In this document: piece by piece, positions 16,942 through 25,188 of the stretch | Numbering within the stretch: position 1 is the first letter of the stretch | Layout of the letters: every line of letters starts with the position of its first letter | Assembly: GCA_012522755.1 (NCBI GenBank) | Contig: JAAYJV010000143.1 | Location: 1 to 43,144 of the forward strand | Direction: 5' to 3' | Source of the DNA: Candidatus Hydrogenedens sp. | Lineage (GTDB): Bacteria > Hydrogenedentota > Hydrogenedentia > Hydrogenedentales > CAITNO01 | DNA length: 43,144 bases | Made by a program: the position numbers and the translations under genes | The notes under the pieces: generated by a model | What the model saw: the letters and a program-made list of their open reading frames with translations, nothing else | The model's database searches: none | What the model was told of the DNA's origin: nothing

Positions 16942-18477
16942 TTGCTTGCTATTGTTCAATCCAGTGCTGTGGTCGGTATTGATGCTTATCCTGTAGCCGT
17001 AGAGGTGCATGCTACCAAAGGTCTTTTCAGATATAAAGTTGTGGGCCTGCCTGATGCCGCTGTAAAGGAGAGTGAAGACCGGGTCCAATCAGCCGTGAAG
17101 AATTCCGGATTCAAAATGCATTTCGGAAAGACAGTTGTCAATCTTGCTCCAGCCGATATGCGCAAACAGGGAAGTGCTCTGGATCTCCCCATTGCTCTGG
17201 GGCTTCTCGCAGCGACAGAGCAGCTCATCCCCGATAAAATTGCCGACTATCTCATTGCCGGTGAGCTCGCTCTTGACGGTTCAGTCCGACCCGTGACCGG
17301 TGCTCTTGCCATGGCTATTGCCGCCCGGAAAGACGGCAAGAAGGGGATCATCATTCCTGTCGAGAATGCGGAAGAAGCGGGCGTCGTCACGGATATAGAA
17401 ATTCTTCCTGTGAAAAGCCTGCACGATGCCCATGCCTTTCTCAGTGGGGATATAGAGATCAGCTCTTTTGTCACCAATCTGGACAATGCCTATGCTGAAT
17501 CATCACGGCGTATCATGGACTTTGCGGATGTGAAAGGGCAGTCTCATGTGAAGCGGGCTCTCACGGTTGCGGCCGCCGGGGCGCACAACCTGTTGATGGT
17601 GGGTCCTCCCGGAACAGGCAAGACCATGCTCGCCTCCAGACTTCCGGGCATCCTGCCCGAACTGACTTTTGAAGAGGCTCTGGAAACCACCAGAATTTAC
17701 AGTGTGGCTCCAGGCATTCAGATGCGAAACAAACTCATCCTGCACAGGCCTTTCCGCAGCCCCCATCACACGGCCACAACAGTATCCATCACAGGTGGCG
17801 GAGCGAACCAGCCCATGCCCGGAGAGGTGAGCCTTGCCCATAATGGCGTGCTTTTCCTGGATGAACTCCCGGAATTCAACCGCTCGGCTCTGGAAGTGCT
17901 GCGCCAGCCTCTCGAAGAGGGAGAAGTGCACCTGCGCCGTGCCAGTTATGCCATTACTCTGCCCAGCCGATTCATGCTCATTGTGGCCATGAATCCATGC
18001 CCTTGCGGTTGTCGTACCCATCCTCAGAAAAGATGCAAGTGCAGCGTCGGCGAAATTCAACGTTATATGGCTCGTATTTCCGGTCCCTTGCTCGATCGCA
18101 TCGATATACATGTGGACGTACCGCCTTTGCGCTTTGAGGAACTGCATTCCACGGCAAAAGAAGGGCCGGACAGCGCTGAGGTACGGAAAATCGTTCAGAA
18201 AGCCAGAGATGTCCAGCGGGCGCGAAATGGAAGCTATAACATATGGAATGCCTACATGGATACCCGCCAGCTGCGCCAGCATTGCCAGCTGGAATCAAGT
18301 GCCCTTTCCTTTCTCGAAGCAGCTGTTCTGCGTATGGGACTCAGTGCCAGAGCCCATGACAAGGTCTTGCGTGTGGCAAGAACCATTGCCGATCTGGATG
18401 GAGATGAAAGGGTTGTTGAGCGGCACCTGGCCGAAGCCATCCAATACCGTTCTCTGGACGAAGAAATATTTTTCTGA
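16942..18477 (+). CDS. YifB/ComM-family Mg-chelatase-like AAA+ ATPase
   Basis: A 511-residue member of the YifB (ComM) family. The N-terminal Lon-protease-like domain starts LAIVQSSAVVGIDAYPVAVE and includes GLPDAAVKESEDRV and LPIALGLLAA. The AAA+ module has Walker A GPPGTGKTM, Walker B VLFLDELPEF and the ITGGGANQPMPGEVSLAHNG segment. The C-terminal part contains the cysteine-rich NPCPCGCRTHPQKRCKC and an ARTIADLDG sensor region. ComM helicases drive branch migration of incoming single-stranded DNA during natural transformation. The start is placed at a TTG (16942) because GGGAGGT lies six bases upstream and homology begins exactly there; the GTG at 16927 is part of that ribosome site. Confidence 0.93.
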   Translation: MLAIVQSSAVVGIDAYPVAVEVHATKGLFRYKVVGLPDAAVKESEDRVQSAVKNSGFKMHFGKTVVNLAPADMRKQGSALDLPIALGLLAATEQLIPDKIADYLIAGELALDGSVRPVTGALAMAIAARKDGKKGIIIPVENAEEAGVVTDIEILPVKSLHDAHAFLSGDIEISSFVTNLDNAYAESSRRIMDFADVKGQSHVKRALTVAAAGAHNLLMVGPPGTGKTMLASRLPGILPELTFEEALETTRIYSVAPGIQMRNKLILHRPFRSPHHTATTVSITGGGANQPMPGEVSLAHNGVLFLDELPEFNRSALEVLRQPLEEGEVHLRRASYAITLPSRFMLIVAMNPCPCGCRTHPQKRCKCSVGEIQRYMARISGPLLDRIDIHVDVPPLRFEELHSTAKEGPDSAEVRKIVQKARDVQRARNGSYNIWNAYMDTRQLRQHCQLESSALSFLEAAVLRMGLSARAHDKVLRVARTIADLDGDERVVERHLAEAIQYRSLDEEIFF

Positions 18478-18510
18478 TAGACTCTTATATATTTCAAGAG
18501 ATTGCTGATC

Positions 18511-19620
18511 GTGAAAAAAAATATACAAATCATAGCGGGTCTGCTCATCGGCCTTTTTCTTCTCTGGTTTCTTTTTAAGGATACCGACTGGCAGAAAGTT
18601 CTGCAGGCCTTTCACAATGCCAGAAGCGACTGGCTCATTCTGGCATTCATCAGTATTGTACTGAGTTTTTTCATCCGGGTCTGGCGCTGGTCCTATATTG
18701 TGAATCCCGTTGAAAAAGTTCCCTACTGGCGCCTTTTCAGTGCAACGCAAATCGGATTTCTGGGTAATTTCGTTCTGCCGGCGAGAATAGGGGAAGTGGT
18801 TCGTGCGCTCGTCCTCAGCAAAAGCAGAAATATCCCGTTGCCCAAGACCATGGCTTTTGTGGCTGTGGATCGCCTCACAGATCTTTTCGGACTTGTCTAC
18901 ATTTTTCTTGTTACGCTGCTGGTTTTCCGGCCTGAGAGAGATGTTTACCTTCCTGAAGACATGCAGGGTCTCTATTCCGGCGCTATTTCAAAAAATATGG
19001 TTCAGGGGGCCCTCTTTGCCGCAACAGGCGCTCTCATAGTCGGCGTTGCCTTCCTGATTCTGCTCCTCGCCAAAAAAGAATTCTTTCTTCGTGTTTCCGA
19101 TGCTGTTTTCGGTCGCATCTCTGTAACTCTCTCGAATTTCATACGCAAAATATTTTTGAATTTCGCTGAAGGCATGCAGGTCCTCCTTTCAGTCAAAGAT
19201 CTTATCAAAGCCTCCCTCGTATCCCTGCTGCTCTGGACTTTTTTTGCCATCTCCCAGGTCTGCGTCTATAAAGCTTTCGCACTGGACATACCCTGGTATG
19301 CGCCTTTTGTTGTCCTCTCTCTGCTCTCTGTGTTCATCAGTGTCCCCGGACCTCCGGGCTTTATAGGTCCCTTCCATGCCGGAGTGGTAGGTGGCCTCAT
19401 CCTGGTCAACAGCGCACTGGATCTGGATACCCTCCGTGCAGTTGCCATTGTCGCTCACCTTTTCAATCTGCTGCCTATTCTTATCATAGGAATCCCCTGT
19501 CTCTCCTTCGAGAAGATCGGGCTGCGTGAACTGGCCCGGGAAGGCGATACGCTGGCCGCCGCCCGTGCAGACAATGGAGACAGTCCTACGGAGCCTCCGC
19601 AGGAGAAGGAAGACGCATAA
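18511..19620 (+). CDS. UPF0104 / lysylphosphatidylglycerol synthase transmembrane-region family protein
   Basis: An integral membrane protein of about 369 residues with roughly eight hydrophobic segments. Family marks are SFFIRVWRWSYIVNP, GFLGNFVLPARIGEVVRALVLS and the later SVPGPPGFIGPFHAG, matching the flippase-like part of MprF/AglD2/YbhN proteins. It lacks the soluble lysyl-transferase domain, so lipid movement or modification at the inner membrane is a reasonable guess, not proven. Start is probably GTG at 18511 (AAGAGA upstream), with a TTG nine bases earlier as an alternative. The gene follows yifB by 33 bp. Its last 35 bp overlap the end of the convergent glycosyltransferase-TPR gene. 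The C-terminal tail is acidic and Pro-rich. Confidence 0.85.
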   Translation: MKKNIQIIAGLLIGLFLLWFLFKDTDWQKVLQAFHNARSDWLILAFISIVLSFFIRVWRWSYIVNPVEKVPYWRLFSATQIGFLGNFVLPARIGEVVRALVLSKSRNIPLPKTMAFVAVDRLTDLFGLVYIFLVTLLVFRPERDVYLPEDMQGLYSGAISKNMVQGALFAATGALIVGVAFLILLLAKKEFFLRVSDAVFGRISVTLSNFIRKIFLNFAEGMQVLLSVKDLIKASLVSLLLWTFFAISQVCVYKAFALDIPWYAPFVVLSLLSVFISVPGPPGFIGPFHAGVVGGLILVNSALDLDTLRAVAIVAHLFNLLPILIIGIPCLSFEKIGLRELAREGDTLAAARADNGDSPTEPPQEKEDA

Positions 19621-20749
19621 GCCCTTCCACAGCCGCTTGATTATCGGGCCAGTATTCCAGACAGCTTTCATAATGTTCTCTTGCCTCTGTGTACCGGTCC
19701 AGTGTTTCCAGGGCCCGACCCAGATTCAGATGTGCACGGGGATAGGGGGAAGGAGATTCCAAGGCCCGATAAAACCATTCCAAGGATGCTTGAACCTCAT
19801 TGTTTCGCAAAAGTGCCGCCCCCAGATTATTGGCACTGTCCGCATTCTCCGGATCCAGTTCACAGGCATGTTGAAAGGCATCACGGGCTTGTTCATATTC
19901 TTCTGTTTCAAGAAATACATTGCCGAGATTGTGCCAGGCCAGGGCGTAACGCTGTCTCCTTGCCAGAGCCTGTTCATAATAACGTATAGCAGCCGGGTAG
20001 TCTTTCTTCAGATAAAATTCATAGCCCAGATTATTCATAAGATAGGGATTTCCGGGCATGCTTCCCAGAGCACTCAGATAGAATTGCAAAGCCTGGTCAT
20101 GGTCTCCACGGGCTGCATGAATATACCCGGCCTGAAGCCCGGCTTCCCCATTGGCCGGGTTCACCGTCAGGGCTTTCTCAAAACAGGCGAGTGCTTCCGT
20201 TGTCTGTTGCTTTCCGGCAAAGGCAAAACCCCGGTGAAGATACCAGGTCGATTCATTGGCTTTGTATGGGAAGAGTTCCGTACTCAGAAGGATCAAAAGC
20301 AGAAGGATCAGAAATGATTTGCCGATAAAGTGCTTGCCGGATTTCTCTCTGAGGGCTGTCTCCAGATGAATCAGTGCCAGAGCCGAAAGGGGTAATAGAA
20401 AAGGCACTATGGGAAAACGGTATCTCTCAGACATGAAAAAGGGAAGAACGGAAAGAAAATAGCTGAGTATGAAGATCAGGAGAAGACTCGTTTTTTGATT
20501 CAGACCCCGTTGAACAGTGAAGAGAAAAAAGAGGCCGCTCAAGGCCAGCGCCGCTATTATGGTGAAGCCGGGCAGAAAGCGCAGGACGGGGGAATACTCT
20601 TTCTCAAAATGAACCACTTTGCTGTCCGAGATGATATGGGGTCCCCAGAAATACCAGGATTTTTTCAACGTCAAGGCCAGGGCATGAAAAGGATCTTCAA
20701 GCCAGAAACGCATTGCTTTTTTATAAAAAATATGAGGAAGCCTCTCCAT
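19586..20749 (-). CDS. Glycosyltransferase-TPR protein, C-terminal part (after a frameshift)
   Basis: This frame encodes the end of a membrane glycosyltransferase followed by tetratricopeptide repeats. After YKKAMRFWLEDPFHALALTL come three or four hydrophobic segments (to about residue 170). From about 170 to 380 there are six consecutive TPR units, seen in phrases such as ALACFEKALTVNPANGEAG, AIRYYEQALARRQRYALAW and ARDAFQHACELDPENADSA. An ATG exists at 20749, but it starts in the middle of the membrane domain with no ribosome site. The sequence continues the upstream frame exactly if one T is removed from the run at 20725-20730. The two frames therefore look like one gene. Proteins of this layout attach sugars to lipids or to proteins at the periplasmic side. 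Confidence 0.75.
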   Translation of the reverse strand: MERLPHIFYKKAMRFWLEDPFHALALTLKKSWYFWGPHIISDSKVVHFEKEYSPVLRFLPGFTIIAALALSGLFFLFTVQRGLNQKTSLLLIFILSYFLSVLPFFMSERYRFPIVPFLLPLSALALIHLETALREKSGKHFIGKSFLILLLLILLSTELFPYKANESTWYLHRGFAFAGKQQTTEALACFEKALTVNPANGEAGLQAGYIHAARGDHDQALQFYLSALGSMPGNPYLMNNLGYEFYLKKDYPAAIRYYEQALARRQRYALAWHNLGNVFLETEEYEQARDAFQHACELDPENADSANNLGAALLRNNEVQASLEWFYRALESPSPYPRAHLNLGRALETLDRYTEAREHYESCLEYWPDNQAAVEGLMRLPSPAEAP

Positions 20750-21689
20750 AAGAAAGGTCTGGCTTATTCAGACGCTCGCCAAGTCCCTTCACCAGTTCCG
20801 GATAATTGAAACAATTCCAATCGTCAACACCCGCTTCATCATACAAATCAGGAATCGTGGGGGAGACCCCGTCGGCTTTGGGATTGTTGCCGATATAGGC
20901 GTTCACACCGCCATAATAAGAAATGAAAACGAGTTCGCCCGATACTTTCCAATTGCGGATGAGAACAGGAAATACGGGCAAAGCAGCCGCCAGGATAAGA
21001 ATAAGAATTCGGATCCCTGTTGCTCTCAAGGAAAGTTTTTCAAGATAACTGTTCCCCGCCAGATAAAGGACCATGAAGAACAAAACGACAAGAAGATTGG
21101 GCCGAAAAAGAAGAGAAATACCACAAAGAAGCCCTGTGCAGAAAATCAGGTGGATTTTACGGGTCTGTATATGACGCAGAAAGAGCAGAAAGATCCCCAC
21201 GAGAAGAGCACATTCCCACACAGGCGAATTCAGTTCTCCTTCAAAGTAGGGATTGCCCCAATAGACAGCCATTAAAGCTGCAGAGACAAGGCCTGTCTTC
21301 ACGTCAAACAAACGGCTTCCCAGTAAATACAAAAGAGCTATCAGGAACATTCCCGTGAAAAACTGAAGGATGCGCGGACTGTGATAGCTGCTTTGGGATA
21401 AAGAATAAAGTGCAGCCAGCAACCAGGGATAGCCGGGCGGGCGGCCGTAGGGGCTTTCTCTTATCTCCGGATTGTCAGCGTGGGGGGGCACTGTCCAGTC
21501 ACCGGATACCAGAGCCCTGGCCCAATAATCGTTCAGCTGCGGATCAAGAACAGGGGAGTTGTAATCAGGTTCACGCACATGTTGAACATGGTAGATGCCG
21601 CGCACAGAGAGCCCGGTCAGCAGTATGAGACACAAAGCAGCTGCTTGCAGATAGGTGGACAAACTTGTATTTTGCTTTTCTGAGGACAT
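20721..21689 (-). CDS. ArnT/PMT-like membrane glycosyltransferase, N-terminal part (before a frameshift)
   Basis: About 322 residues with many hydrophobic segments and the features of GT-C enzymes of the PMT/ArnT type: an Asp in the first periplasmic loop (SPVLDPQLNDYWARALVSGD) and SPYGRPPGYPWLLAALYSL, matching the family's PxYPxFLA pattern. These enzymes use polyprenyl-phosphate sugars. The frame stops at a TAA (20721-20723) straight after SSYF, at an A6 run on the plus strand. One base fewer would join it to the TPR-containing frame that begins there. Start is probably ATG 21689; the frame is open to a TTG at 21710 but neither has a clear ribosome site. Either a true frameshift mutation, a sequence error, or slippage. 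Confidence 0.75.
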   Translation of the reverse strand: MSSEKQNTSLSTYLQAAALCLILLTGLSVRGIYHVQHVREPDYNSPVLDPQLNDYWARALVSGDWTVPPHADNPEIRESPYGRPPGYPWLLAALYSLSQSSYHSPRILQFFTGMFLIALLYLLGSRLFDVKTGLVSAALMAVYWGNPYFEGELNSPVWECALLVGIFLLFLRHIQTRKIHLIFCTGLLCGISLLFRPNLLVVLFFMVLYLAGNSYLEKLSLRATGIRILILILAAALPVFPVLIRNWKVSGELVFISYYGGVNAYIGNNPKADGVSPTIPDLYDEAGVDDWNCFNYPELVKGLGERLNKPDLSYGEASSYFL

Positions 21690-21784
21690 GAGAAGTTTTA
21701 CAAATTTCAAAGAGTGAGGTGACTTCTAATGATAATGCTCCTCATGAAGATAACGTAACTGATCAGGCTGATACAAGAGACATT

Positions 21785-21825
21785 AAAAAAGCAGACCCCT
21801 TTCGTTGCAGACAAAAGGGGTCTGC
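21785..21825 (-). terminator. Strong rho-independent terminator of the pseudopilin gene
   Basis: On the minus strand, GCAGACCCCTTT (21825-21814) pairs perfectly with AAAGGGGTCTGC (21802-21791) across an 11-base loop and is followed by TTTTTT (21790-21785). It lies 31 bp after the stop of the gene ending at 21856. Confidence 0.92.
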
Positions 21826-21855
21826 CTGAAAACAAATCAACTTACCAAGAGATCA

Positions 21856-22863
21856 TCAGATACTCAGGTTTGCACCAGCCATGAGATATCCGACAAAGGT
21901 GGCAACGGGTCCATTGACAGGACCGGCGCCATGCTGTTCATAACGCTGGAATTCCACATGGCCATCCATATACAGGATATTGGATCCACCGGGAACGTGG
22001 TTGAATTCGTTCAGATTGGTGGAGACACCGTCAGCCATGACGAAAATACCGCTCTGTGCGATGGCACTCGCAGCCGGATTGTTGATGTCCGTAATCATGA
22101 AACGCTCAATACCTTCGCGAAGACGATAAACGGTGTCACGAGTGTTGGTCGGATCATTGTACGCACCGCCATTACCAAAACCCGGTGTTACAGTAACATC
22201 CTGATCAACACGTCGTTCCACAGTTTCAGGGGTGGAGCTTCCCAGAACCAAACCAAGCAGATCAATGTTGATGGCCGCTTCAAGCATCTGCCGGGGTCCG
22301 GTGAAATCCTGAATACCGGTTACAAATTCATCTTCAAGCATGTCAAAAACATAACCCGTATACCAGTAGCTCTCGTCAGAATTCTGAAGACCTTTGGTCA
22401 TCTGCATGCAGGGGATACCGAAGATGGGATCACCTTTGTTGACCATCTGCCCGGTAAGAGGATTGGGGAAGTCAACTGTCGCATAGGCTTCAGTGGGTTT
22501 GTTCACAGGATCTGAGGGACAGAAGTTGATGGCCGGATCCGTGAGGTATTCGGGATAGATGGCACCAATGTACACCCCGGCGGCAATGACGAAGTTACGT
22601 TGTGATCCGCCTTCCAGGTTGCAATCAACAAGACCCAAGGGCATATGATGGGCTGTAATGGGAGGGAATTTTTCGCCGGGTGACTCGCCAGCATACATCT
22701 TGAAAATAATTCCCCATTGTTTCAGATTATTTTGACAACTGGAACGGCGTGCTGCTTCACGGGCACGGGCAAGAGCTGGAAGCAAAATAGCCGCCAGAAT
22801 GCCGATAATGGCGATCACTACCAGCAGTTCAATCAGCGTAAAACCTCTATGTCGTCTATTCAT
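21856..22863 (-). CDS. DUF1559-type pseudopilin (type II secretion G-like prepilin)
   Basis: A 335-residue protein with a class III prepilin leader: MNRRHRG then [20 protein letters not shown], cleaved after Gly7 by prepilin peptidase with a Glu at +5, and a hydrophobic helix. [20 protein letters not shown] and the C-terminal [12 protein letters not shown] are signatures of DUF1559 (also called H-X9-DG family), which is greatly expanded in Planctomycetota, Lentisphaerota and relatives. Start at 22863 is fixed by AAGGAGAA seven bases upstream; an ATG 24 bp earlier precedes this site. Predicted location is the inner membrane and periplasm as part of a pseudopilus or a surface structure; the true role of this family is unclear. 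It has its own strong terminator and so is probably highly expressed. Confidence 0.9.
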   Translation of the reverse strand: MNRRHRGFTLIELLVVIAIIGILAAILLPALARAREAARRSSCQNNLKQWGIIFKMYAGESPGEKFPPITAHHMPLGLVDCNLEGGSQRNFVIAAGVYIGAIYPEYLTDPAINFCPSDPVNKPTEAYATVDFPNPLTGQMVNKGDPIFGIPCMQMTKGLQNSDESYWYTGYVFDMLEDEFVTGIQDFTGPRQMLEAAINIDLLGLVLGSSTPETVERRVDQDVTVTPGFGNGGAYNDPTNTRDTVYRLREGIERFMITDINNPAASAIAQSGIFVMADGVSTNLNEFNHVPGGSNILYMDGHVEFQRYEQHGAGPVNGPVATFVGYLMAGANLSI

Positions 22864-23245
22864 TTTAATTTCTCCTTTGTTCTCCAAGTCGCACGATGGA
22901 AAAGGAACTCATGAAAACTCACTCTATAAATGGAGCGGATGAAAAAAAGACCATTGTCTTTTCCAGATCGCCGGGAGCCTCCATATCCTGACCTGTTGGA
23001 TCCTTACAACCGCACACTGGAACATACCCGAACAGAATAAACTCTGTTACAAGAATGTTTCTAGTCTAACAGAAGTCTGGAAAAAAAGCAAGCCTTTCAG
23101 TGTCACCGATGCACAATAATCAGTATAAATACCGGTGTTGCAGATCACTGAATTACAATACTGAGAATTATCCAGAGGCAAACACAAAAAAGAAGCAGAC
23201 GCAGAGAAAACTTACTGAAGACAGGGCAATACAAAAAAATTCCTG
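22864..23245. other. Intergenic region upstream of the pseudopilin gene
   Basis: About 380 bp between the pyk stop and the pseudopilin start. On the minus strand a short hairpin AAAAGAC-AATG-GTCTTTT followed by three more T lies at 22942-22962, about 80 bp before the pilin ATG. It could be a leader structure or a weak terminator for pyk read-through. GGGCAATA and TATTGCCC just after the pyk stop (23224-23255) could also pair, with a large loop. I see no convincing promoter or open frame. Confidence 0.35.
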
Positions 23246-24685
23246 CTATTGCCCGGTCTCTTTATCAGGTAAAATCAGTTCCATGGATGGATTGGTGTCC
23301 GGATGAGAAGGTGAGGGACCTTGCAGAAGGATACCCAGACCTGATTCATTTCCATTGAGCGATTTGATCCATTCTTTTGAAAACTCAGTCCAGTCTGTTA
23401 TACCGTCCTGAGTCAACACGGGCTCGACGCCATATGAAAACATAAGTCCCTGTGATACACGTGGTGAAGGGGTGATGGCCGCAACCCACAGTGGCAGCTT
23501 GAATCTGGATACCATCCTCGCTGTATATCCAGAGGATGTGGGTACGATCACAGCTGCAGGCTGCAGGTGGTCCACAGCGTGGTTCACATTGCGCGAGATA
23601 TAATCCACATAGGCACTGTCCATCTTGACGCCCTTATCGACCAGGCTTTCCCAGGGACATTCCATGGGCCGTTTGGCTTCCGTAGCCTGTGCAATTTTTG
23701 CCAGCATGGTCACCGCTTCCACAGGATAATCACCCATGGCTGACTCCTCTGAAAGCATGACCGCATCTGTGCCGTCAAGAATGGCGTTGGCCACGTCAGA
23801 CACCTCGGCGCGCGTCGGTCTGAGTCTGCTCGTCATGGAATCAAGCATGTGCGTGGCGGTGATGATGGGTTTGCCCAGAAGGTTTGCATGATATATCAGT
23901 TTTTTTTGTGCGAGGGCAATGGTCTCCAGAGGAATCTCAACACCAAGATCACCTCGGGCAATCATGATGCCATCGGCTGCATACATGATGGTTTCTCTGG
24001 CTTCCAGAGCCTGGCAACGCTCAATCTTGGCGATAATGAAGGGAGAAAATCCCATCTCCGCTGCGGCATTACGCAGACATTCAATATCCTGCGCACTGGT
24101 CACGAAAGATTGGCCTATAGCGTCAACCCCTTCATTGAGAGCGAATTTGAGGCATTTGCGGTCATAGGCTGTGAGAGCATCCGTATCCAAGTCCACTCCG
24201 GGAAGATTCACACCTTTTCTGGAACGCAGTTCGCCTCCTACAAGAACACGGCAAATGACATCATTGCCTTCCACTTTTTCTATTTCAAGATGAATGATTC
24301 CATCGTTGATGAAAATATTGTTTCCTGGTTTCAAAGAAGAGGGAAGCTTTTTCAGGCTGATTTGAATGCGATTTTCATCTCCTTCCACTTCTTCCGTGGT
24401 AAGGACGATGGTAGCGCCTTCTGTAATTTGAACGCCCTCTTCTTTCATGCAGCCTATGCGCACTTTCACTCCGGGAAGATCAGCCAGAATCGCCAGAGGA
24501 CGGCCCACTTTTGCGGCGCATTCACGAAGACGGTGAATCATGGTTCCATGCCAGGCAAATTCACCATGCGAAAAGTTCAGGCGCGCCACGCTCATACCGG
24601 CCAAAAGCATTTGGGTTATTGTTTCCGGCGACTCGGAAGCCGGGCCAATGGTGCACACAAGTTTTGTAAGGCAATTATTACGCAT
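23246..24685 (-). CDS. pyk: Pyruvate kinase
   Basis: Pyk transfers phosphate from phosphoenolpyruvate to ADP in the last step of glycolysis. The 479-residue protein has the full barrel: TKLVCTIGPASESPETI, ARLNFSHGE, ADLPGVKVRIG, the metal and catalytic part FIIAKIERCQALE, GIMIARGDLGVEIPLE and ITATHMLDSM (usually TQMLESM), then RPTRAEVSDVANAILDGTDAVMLSEESA. The regulatory C-terminal domain is present (PAAVIVPTSSGYTARMVSRFK). CAGGAG precedes the ATG. It is cytoplasmic and single. The phosphofructokinase in this window is of the PPi type, so Pyk may run in a PPi-linked glycolysis. Confidence 0.96.
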   Translation of the reverse strand: MRNNCLTKLVCTIGPASESPETITQMLLAGMSVARLNFSHGEFAWHGTMIHRLRECAAKVGRPLAILADLPGVKVRIGCMKEEGVQITEGATIVLTTEEVEGDENRIQISLKKLPSSLKPGNNIFINDGIIHLEIEKVEGNDVICRVLVGGELRSRKGVNLPGVDLDTDALTAYDRKCLKFALNEGVDAIGQSFVTSAQDIECLRNAAAEMGFSPFIIAKIERCQALEARETIMYAADGIMIARGDLGVEIPLETIALAQKKLIYHANLLGKPIITATHMLDSMTSRLRPTRAEVSDVANAILDGTDAVMLSEESAMGDYPVEAVTMLAKIAQATEAKRPMECPWESLVDKGVKMDSAYVDYISRNVNHAVDHLQPAAVIVPTSSGYTARMVSRFKLPLWVAAITPSPRVSQGLMFSYGVEPVLTQDGITDWTEFSKEWIKSLNGNESGLGILLQGPSPSHPDTNPSMELILPDKETGQ

Positions 24686-25008
24686 AACACAACTCCTGCC
24701 ATCTGAAATGAGTTTTCAGCACGTTAAAAGTCCTATGGTTTGTGATTGATAGTTTTCAGGAAATTCGGATCTGAAGGAAAGGACAGGAAGCGACCCCAGC
24801 CCTTCATCGACCTCCTCTAAGAGAGTATACTATTTCGACCGTGCACGCAAATTTATCCTGACCGGCGTGGCCCCATATATGTGCTTCTGTTCTGATCTTT
24901 CCCGACAAGTCTGATTTATTATCTTCAGTTGCAAGTCGCAAACAATAAAAGTCCATGGGGCTGGCTTGTCATGGAGCTTCTCACAGACCTGGGATCTTTT
25001 CAAAATGC
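24686..25008. other. Intergenic region between pyk and the beta-helix gene, without recognisable gene
   Basis: The pyk and beta-helix genes are divergent across about 500 bp. I find no conserved open frame or RNA in 24686-25008. The short frames here lack ribosome sites and protein-like composition. The pyk promoter must be in this part but no clear -35/-10 pair is visible. Confidence 0.4.
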
Positions 25009-25037
25009 TTGTTTGTTTACAGAATACACAGTATAAT
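25009..25037 (+). promoter_or_regulatory. Candidate sigma-70 promoter of the beta-helix gene
   Basis: A perfect -10 TATAAT (25032-25037) lies 17 bp after TTGTTT (25009-25014), a four-out-of-six -35. Transcription would start near 25044, leaving a leader of about 145 nt before the ATG at 25189. Confidence 0.6.
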
Positions 25038-25188
25038 GCTTTTTGGAAATCCTATGGAAATCAATATTCTCGGCAAAGATGGATTTGCACGAAGGAAAGT
25101 CTGTGCAACGCAGCCCCATGAATGTGCGTTCTGACCAAAAGGAATTGAAATAATTGTCCATGCGATCTTAATACAAGGAGTCGTTGCC

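Noticed and set aside
20721-20735. Programmed -1 frameshift: T_TTT_TTA heptamer before the stop in the glycosyltransferase gene
   Set aside because: The heptamer is in the right phase, but the downstream coding frame needs +1 (one T fewer), not -1. A homopolymer length change explains it better.
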